From Candidatus Celerinatantimonas neptuna (GTDB lineage Bacteria; Pseudomonadota; Gammaproteobacteria; Enterobacterales; Celerinatantimonadaceae): 64,000 nt of DNA. Under the pieces are notes generated by a model that saw only the letters and a list, made by a program, of their open reading frames with translations, was not told where the DNA came from and did not search any database. The position numbers and the translations under genes are program-made. Of the stretch, positions 60,331 through 64,000 are shown piece after piece. Each line of letters begins with the position of its first letter. Position 1 is the stretch's first letter. The stretch spans positions 62,001 through 126,000 of the forward strand of contig OU461276.1 in NCBI GenBank assembly GCA_911810475.1. The letters run 5' to 3'.

Positions 60331-60438
60331 GTTTTTGCAGATTTTTGCTGTTTATTTAAGTAAGAATAATCCTGTGCCGTACAGCCATCTTCACCAATCA
60401 GGATCTGACAACAAACGAATGAACAGCAAGCTCTGCCC
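60331..60438. repeat. Dispersed repeat, copy B (partner at 2661-2767)
   Basis: Aligns to copy A over its whole length. On the minus strand it encodes AQDYSYLNKQQKSAKT where copy A has AQNLLCLNKQQKAAKT, but a one-base shift splits it from the matching GQSLLFIR upstream part. It lies just past the ArsC-like gene and next to hda. It looks like the same decayed coding tail as copy A. Confidence 0.6.
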
Positions 60439-60463
60439 TATAAGCGCGTTAAACGACAAATGA

Positions 60464-61168
60464 TCACAGTGCTAGCGTTTCTTTTACAAAAGGCACCGTT
60501 AATTTTCGTTGTTCTGTAATTGAGGCCTTATCCAAACGATCCAATGTTGTAAGCAATGTTGGCATATCCCGGGATATTCGTTTAATTAAGAAACGAGCAA
60601 CTTCTAAAGGCATCCGTAATCCTCTCAGTTCAGCTCGAAGTTGCAGGGCGCTCAATTTCTGCGAATCATCTAATTCGGCAAGTTTATATGTCAAACCCCA
60701 ACTCAGTCTGGATGCCAGATCAGGTAAACACCAATTGAGCTGATTCGCAGGTGCACTTGACGTCACAATAAGACGAGTCGCATCAGCCAGTTCTTTCCGT
60801 CGATTATAAAAATCAAAAATCGCCGTTTCCCAAGCTTTATCTCCGGCAACCGCATCGATATTATCCATGCAGACTAACGCCATCGACTCAAGGCCATCCA
60901 GATACTCAGGAGTCATCATCGAATGCATATTTAAAGGAAGATAAGCCGTTGCTGCATCACTACCATCCATTTCTGCACAACAGGCATGCATTAAATGAGA
61001 ACGCCCAGATCCAGGTGTGCCCCATATGTAAAATAACCTCTCTCCCTGATCAAGGGCAAAATTCCTTAGCTCAGCCAGAAGTTGAGTATTATCACCAGCA
61101 TAAAAGCTGGCAAATGTTTCGTCATCCGGCAAATGAACCGGCAATGATAGTTGAGGCGATCTAGTCAA
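60464..61168 (-). CDS. hda: DnaA inactivator protein Hda
   Basis: With the sliding clamp it promotes DnaA-ATP hydrolysis (RIDA) and so limits re-initiation. 234 residues; TTG start, in line with the known non-ATG start of E. coli hda. QLSLPV near residue 6 is the clamp-binding motif. The P-loop is GTPGSGRSH, then VCMDNIDAVAG as Walker B, and LPDLASRLSWG as the sensor/box region. Length and order match E. coli Hda closely. Confidence 0.95.
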   Translation of the reverse strand: MTRSPQLSLPVHLPDDETFASFYAGDNTQLLAELRNFALDQGERLFYIWGTPGSGRSHLMHACCAEMDGSDAATAYLPLNMHSMMTPEYLDGLESMALVCMDNIDAVAGDKAWETAIFDFYNRRKELADATRLIVTSSAPANQLNWCLPDLASRLSWGLTYKLAELDDSQKLSALQLRAELRGLRMPLEVARFLIKRISRDMPTLLTTLDRLDKASITEQRKLTVPFVKETLAL

Positions 61169-61233
61169 CAGATATTTTAAATCCTGAAAAATAAGCGCTG
61201 ATTATAACAGTTAACCTTTCATAAGAAAATCCG

Positions 61234-62247
61234 CTATTGGCGTTGATATAGGTAAGGATCGTGAGCATCTGCCTGATAAGTCGGGTTGAGATTTAATGCA
61301 GCCTGAAGATCTTTCCATTGCCCCATCAGGCGGATATCAAAAGTATATTGGTTATTATCAACATATGAGAGTTCAATAGAGGCAACACTTGGCTGGCCAG
61401 ATAAGAATTTTTCAACACGATAATATTCCCGGAAATTATCCAAATGCGTAAACGTTAATTTTATCTGCCCTCCGGGTTTCACCGAACGCACAACAGCAAA
61501 GTGAGCGGCTAAATCACTAGCGACCTGCTGGAACATCTGCAAGTCAAGATTTGCAACCGACGGTCCATTGAACTGCCCCTGCCCTAAAACCTGATTTGAG
61601 CGCAGATCAAGCAAATGCCAACTTAATCCTGTACCTAAATTATCGTCACTATACTGTTTTACAACAAGAGCTGTATCAGCTTGATAACGTTGGCTTGCTT
61701 TAATAATCGGCTGATCAAAATTCCCCCATACATCGGTTGTTGAAACAGCCATAGAATCACGCAAGTCCATAATAGGAAATATAACAGGCAATGCTAAATT
61801 TTGAGCTATTTGATGCAGCTGCTGCGCATGATCGCTCCCATCTGCGACAAAATTCTGCTGACTATTCTGTTCACTCACATACCAAATTAATGTAAGGGGT
61901 CTTAAATCTCCCCAAAATCTCTGCCCCGCTTGTGTTAAAACCGACTCAACCTGACTACGGTTAAATACAATAGACAACCATCGCTTACCATCTCGTTGTT
62001 GATAGGCATACTGTTGCATATAACCGCCAGCACGACTTTCAGCCTTTGCAACAATGGGATTAGACAGCGCCTGACTTCCACCTGTAACCCGCACTATCAT
62101 CTGATCAAAGGCACTTTTTTGATCGGCACCCAATTGCCCATTAGCGGGGACAGAAAGTTGATAGGGATCGACCTTTTGAACAGCAAATGCCATATGCCAA
62201 CTGCATAAACCCAGCAGTAAAATCAAAATATATCTACATGTTGGCAT
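61234..62247 (-). CDS. DUF2066 family protein
   Basis: From the ATG at 62247, behind GAGGGGG, it is 337 residues with a signal peptide MPTCRYILILLLGLCSWHMAFA. The rest is mostly periplasmic and matches the DUF2066 proteins found near upp/purM in Vibrio and relatives. No catalytic motif is visible. The function is unknown. Confidence 0.85.
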   Translation of the reverse strand: MPTCRYILILLLGLCSWHMAFAVQKVDPYQLSVPANGQLGADQKSAFDQMIVRVTGGSQALSNPIVAKAESRAGGYMQQYAYQQRDGKRWLSIVFNRSQVESVLTQAGQRFWGDLRPLTLIWYVSEQNSQQNFVADGSDHAQQLHQIAQNLALPVIFPIMDLRDSMAVSTTDVWGNFDQPIIKASQRYQADTALVVKQYSDDNLGTGLSWHLLDLRSNQVLGQGQFNGPSVANLDLQMFQQVASDLAAHFAVVRSVKPGGQIKLTFTHLDNFREYYRVEKFLSGQPSVASIELSYVDNNQYTFDIRLMGQWKDLQAALNLNPTYQADAHDPYLYQRQ

Positions 62248-62285
62248 ACGACGCCACCCCCTCAAAATTTAACGATATAATTAAG

Positions 62286-62912
62286 CTACTTCGTACCGAA
62301 GATTTTATCGCCGGCATCACCGAGTCCCGGCATAATATATCCTTGTTCATTAAGTCCATCATCAATAGATGCAGTATATAGTTCAAGATCCGGATGCGCC
62401 TGTTCCAACGCTTTTAAACCTTCGGGAGCTGCCACCAGAACTAATACTTTAATATTTTTACAACCTTTTTTCTTAAGAAGATCAACCGTTGCTATCATCG
62501 ACCCTCCCGTTGCAAGCATTGGATCGACAACAAGAGCTAGACGTTCATCAATTTGTCCAACCAATTTTTCAAAATAAGGAACAGGTTCTAACGTCTGCTC
62601 ATCACGATAAATACCAACAACACTGACTTTCGCTGAAGGCATGTGCTCCAATACCCCATCCATCATGCCAATTCCAGCCCGTAGAATAGGAACAACAGTT
62701 GCCTTTTTCCCTTTGATTTGCTCGACTGTGACAGGGCCTGCCCACCCATCAATGGTGACATTTTCCATCTCTAAATCGGAAGTCGCCTCATATGTCAACA
62801 AGCTGGAAACTTCCTTAGCTAATTCCCGAAAACGCTTCGTACTAATATCCGCTTCGCGAATCAACCCCAATTTATGACGAATCAATGGATGCTTAACCTC
62901 AATGACTTTCAT
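62286..62912 (-). CDS. upp: Uracil phosphoribosyltransferase
   Basis: Salvages uracil to UMP with PRPP. 208 residues, equal to E. coli. The PRPP loop [21 protein letters not shown] lies near 128, with [28 protein letters not shown] at the end. GGGAG lies 5 nt before the ATG. Divergent from purM, as in E. coli. Confidence 0.97.
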   Translation of the reverse strand: MKVIEVKHPLIRHKLGLIREADISTKRFRELAKEVSSLLTYEATSDLEMENVTIDGWAGPVTVEQIKGKKATVVPILRAGIGMMDGVLEHMPSAKVSVVGIYRDEQTLEPVPYFEKLVGQIDERLALVVDPMLATGGSMIATVDLLKKKGCKNIKVLVLVAAPEGLKALEQAHPDLELYTASIDDGLNEQGYIMPGLGDAGDKIFGTK

Positions 62913-63068
62913 CCGAGCTCCCTATTTCCATTATAAACGAATGTGAATCTTCACTAATTTTACAGAAAATCAGGAAAATGTCGCTGTTAATCAGCATCCT
63001 CTGTTCGAGCACCTCTAACACTGATAGAATAACGCTGTTATTTCACCTTATAGCAGCAAGGTAATTTT

Positions 63069-64000
63069 GTGAGCAAACAAACTTCCCCATTAAGTTACAA
63101 AGATGCTGGCGTCGATATCGATGCAGGCAATGCTCTGGTTAATCGCATTAAAAGCATCGTTAAAAAAACACAACGTCCGGAAGTCCTTGGCGGTTTAGGC
63201 GGATTTGGTGCACTCTGTCAAATCCCAACGGGTTATAAAGAACCCATCTTAGTCGCAGGAACCGATGGTGTTGGAACGAAATTACGTTTAGCCATGGATC
63301 TGAAAAAACACGATACGATTGGTGTCGATCTAGTCGCCATGTCGGTCAACGATCTCATTGTGCAAGGTGCAGAGCCACTATTTTTCTTAGATTATTATGC
63401 AACAGGTAAGCTCGATGTAGATACAGCAGCAGAAGTTGTCACAGGAATTGCCGATGGCTGTAAACAGTCTGGCTGTGCGTTAATCGGTGGTGAAACAGCA
63501 GAAATGCCTGGCATGTATCATGGCGAAGATTATGATCTGGCTGGTTTCTGTGTAGGCGTCGTTGAAAAATCAAAAGTCATCGATGGTTTAAAAGTTGATG
63601 CCGGAGATGCGCTGATTGCCATTGCATCCAGTGGCCCTCATTCAAACGGCTATTCTTTAATCCGTAAGATCATTGAAGTTTCTGGCGAAGATCCCCAACA
63701 ATCATTTGGCCAAACAACATTAGGTGGCGCATTACTTACTCCGACAAGGATCTACGTAAAGGCTATTTTAGAACTTCTCAAGCAAGTCGATGTACATGCT
63801 ATTTCTCATATTACCGGTGGCGGTTTCTGGGAAAATATTCCACGTGTTTTACCAGAGAATTGCCAGGCAGTCATCGATGAATCAAGCTGGGAATGGCCTG
63901 AAATATTCAAATGGCTCAAACACCATGGCAACATTGAACACGAAGAGATGTATCGAACATTCAATTGCGGTGTAGGGATAGTTATTGCACTGCCCGAATC
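63069..64000 (+). CDS. purM: Phosphoribosylformylglycinamidine cyclo-ligase (partial, cut by window end)
   Basis: Fifth step of purine synthesis (AIR synthetase). GTG start at 63069, and the frame stays open to the right edge, about 310 codons of a usual ~345. [16 protein letters not shown] opens the protein; [26 protein letters not shown] and [12 protein letters not shown] follow. Only the last ~35 residues are missing. Divergent from upp. Confidence 0.96.
   Translation, partial: MSKQTSPLSYKDAGVDIDAGNALVNRIKSIVKKTQRPEVLGGLGGFGALCQIPTGYKEPILVAGTDGVGTKLRLAMDLKKHDTIGVDLVAMSVNDLIVQGAEPLFFLDYYATGKLDVDTAAEVVTGIADGCKQSGCALIGGETAEMPGMYHGEDYDLAGFCVGVVEKSKVIDGLKVDAGDALIAIASSGPHSNGYSLIRKIIEVSGEDPQQSFGQTTLGGALLTPTRIYVKAILELLKQVDVHAISHITGGGFWENIPRVLPENCQAVIDESSWEWPEIFKWLKHHGNIEHEEMYRTFNCGVGIVIALPE

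Noticed and set aside
62913-63068. PurR box in the upp/purM gap
   Set aside because: A GGAAAATGTCGC stretch looks similar at first but is out of register with the palindromic consensus.

Overview
The window is chromosomal DNA from a gammaproteobacterium. Na+-NQR (nqrA-F with nqrM), the Na+-type flagellar stator pomAB, and several gene orders point to the Vibrio/Aeromonas/Alteromonas side of the class, probably a marine or salt-adapted organism. The gene orders are bolA-nqr-nqrM-dinB, pomBA/xseB-ispA-dxs, nrdR-ribD-ribE-ribB-ribH-nusB-thiL-pgpA, and bamC/gcvR-bcp-perM-bepA-yfgD-hda-upp/purM. I cannot name the genus from sequence reading alone; Celerinatantimonas-like organisms would fit, but that is a guess.

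Layout. 1-2770 is a decayed accessory patch: a gene start running off the left edge, scraps including an integrase-like fragment, a truncated AbiEi-type antitoxin, an intact EamA transporter, a frameshifted 2'-5' RNA ligase-like gene and one copy of a dispersed repeat. 2774-12599 (minus) carries an alpha/beta hydrolase, dinB, nqrM, nqrFEDCBA, bolA and an AlkB-like dioxygenase. 12764-16415 (plus) is rlmG-yajG-ppiA-ampG, then yajQ, panE-yajL and thiI. 20235-25143 holds pomAB (minus) divergent from xseB-ispA-dxs (plus). 25209-32383 (minus) is a dipeptide ABC transporter, dppABCDF, with an extra binding protein at its distal end. 32835-38855 (minus) is the riboflavin/thiamine cluster from nrdR to pgpA. 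39144-47474 has DoxX, a LysE exporter, glyA, metE/metR, a membrane diguanylate cyclase and a macro-domain protein. 47513-54339 has an ScsB/DsbD-like reductase, lysS, prfB with its programmed frameshift, and recJ. 54389-64000 has bamC, gcvR-bcp, perM, bepA, yfgD, hda, a DUF2066 protein, upp and the start of purM.

How the genes fit together. NqrA-F pumps Na+ out and PomAB uses the Na+ gradient for the flagellar motor. NqrM helps NqrD/E mature, but the flavin transferase gene apbE, usually between nqrF and nqrM in Vibrio, is absent from that gap. dapA is likewise absent from the usual gcvR-dapA-bamC order. Riboflavin synthesis is nearly complete here (ribD, ribE, ribB, ribH), but the GTP cyclohydrolase II half of the RibBA-like protein has lost its zinc cysteines, so a separate ribA is expected elsewhere. 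glyA, metE and metR form a one-carbon/methionine neighbourhood.

I found no clear new defence system, CRISPR array, rRNA or tRNA. The least explained items are a ~107-bp repeat family with two copies 58 kb apart that share a coding-like C-terminus, the decayed left-edge patch, a 19-bp palindrome between nrdR and doxX, and a possible 24-aa membrane peptide in the dpp locus.
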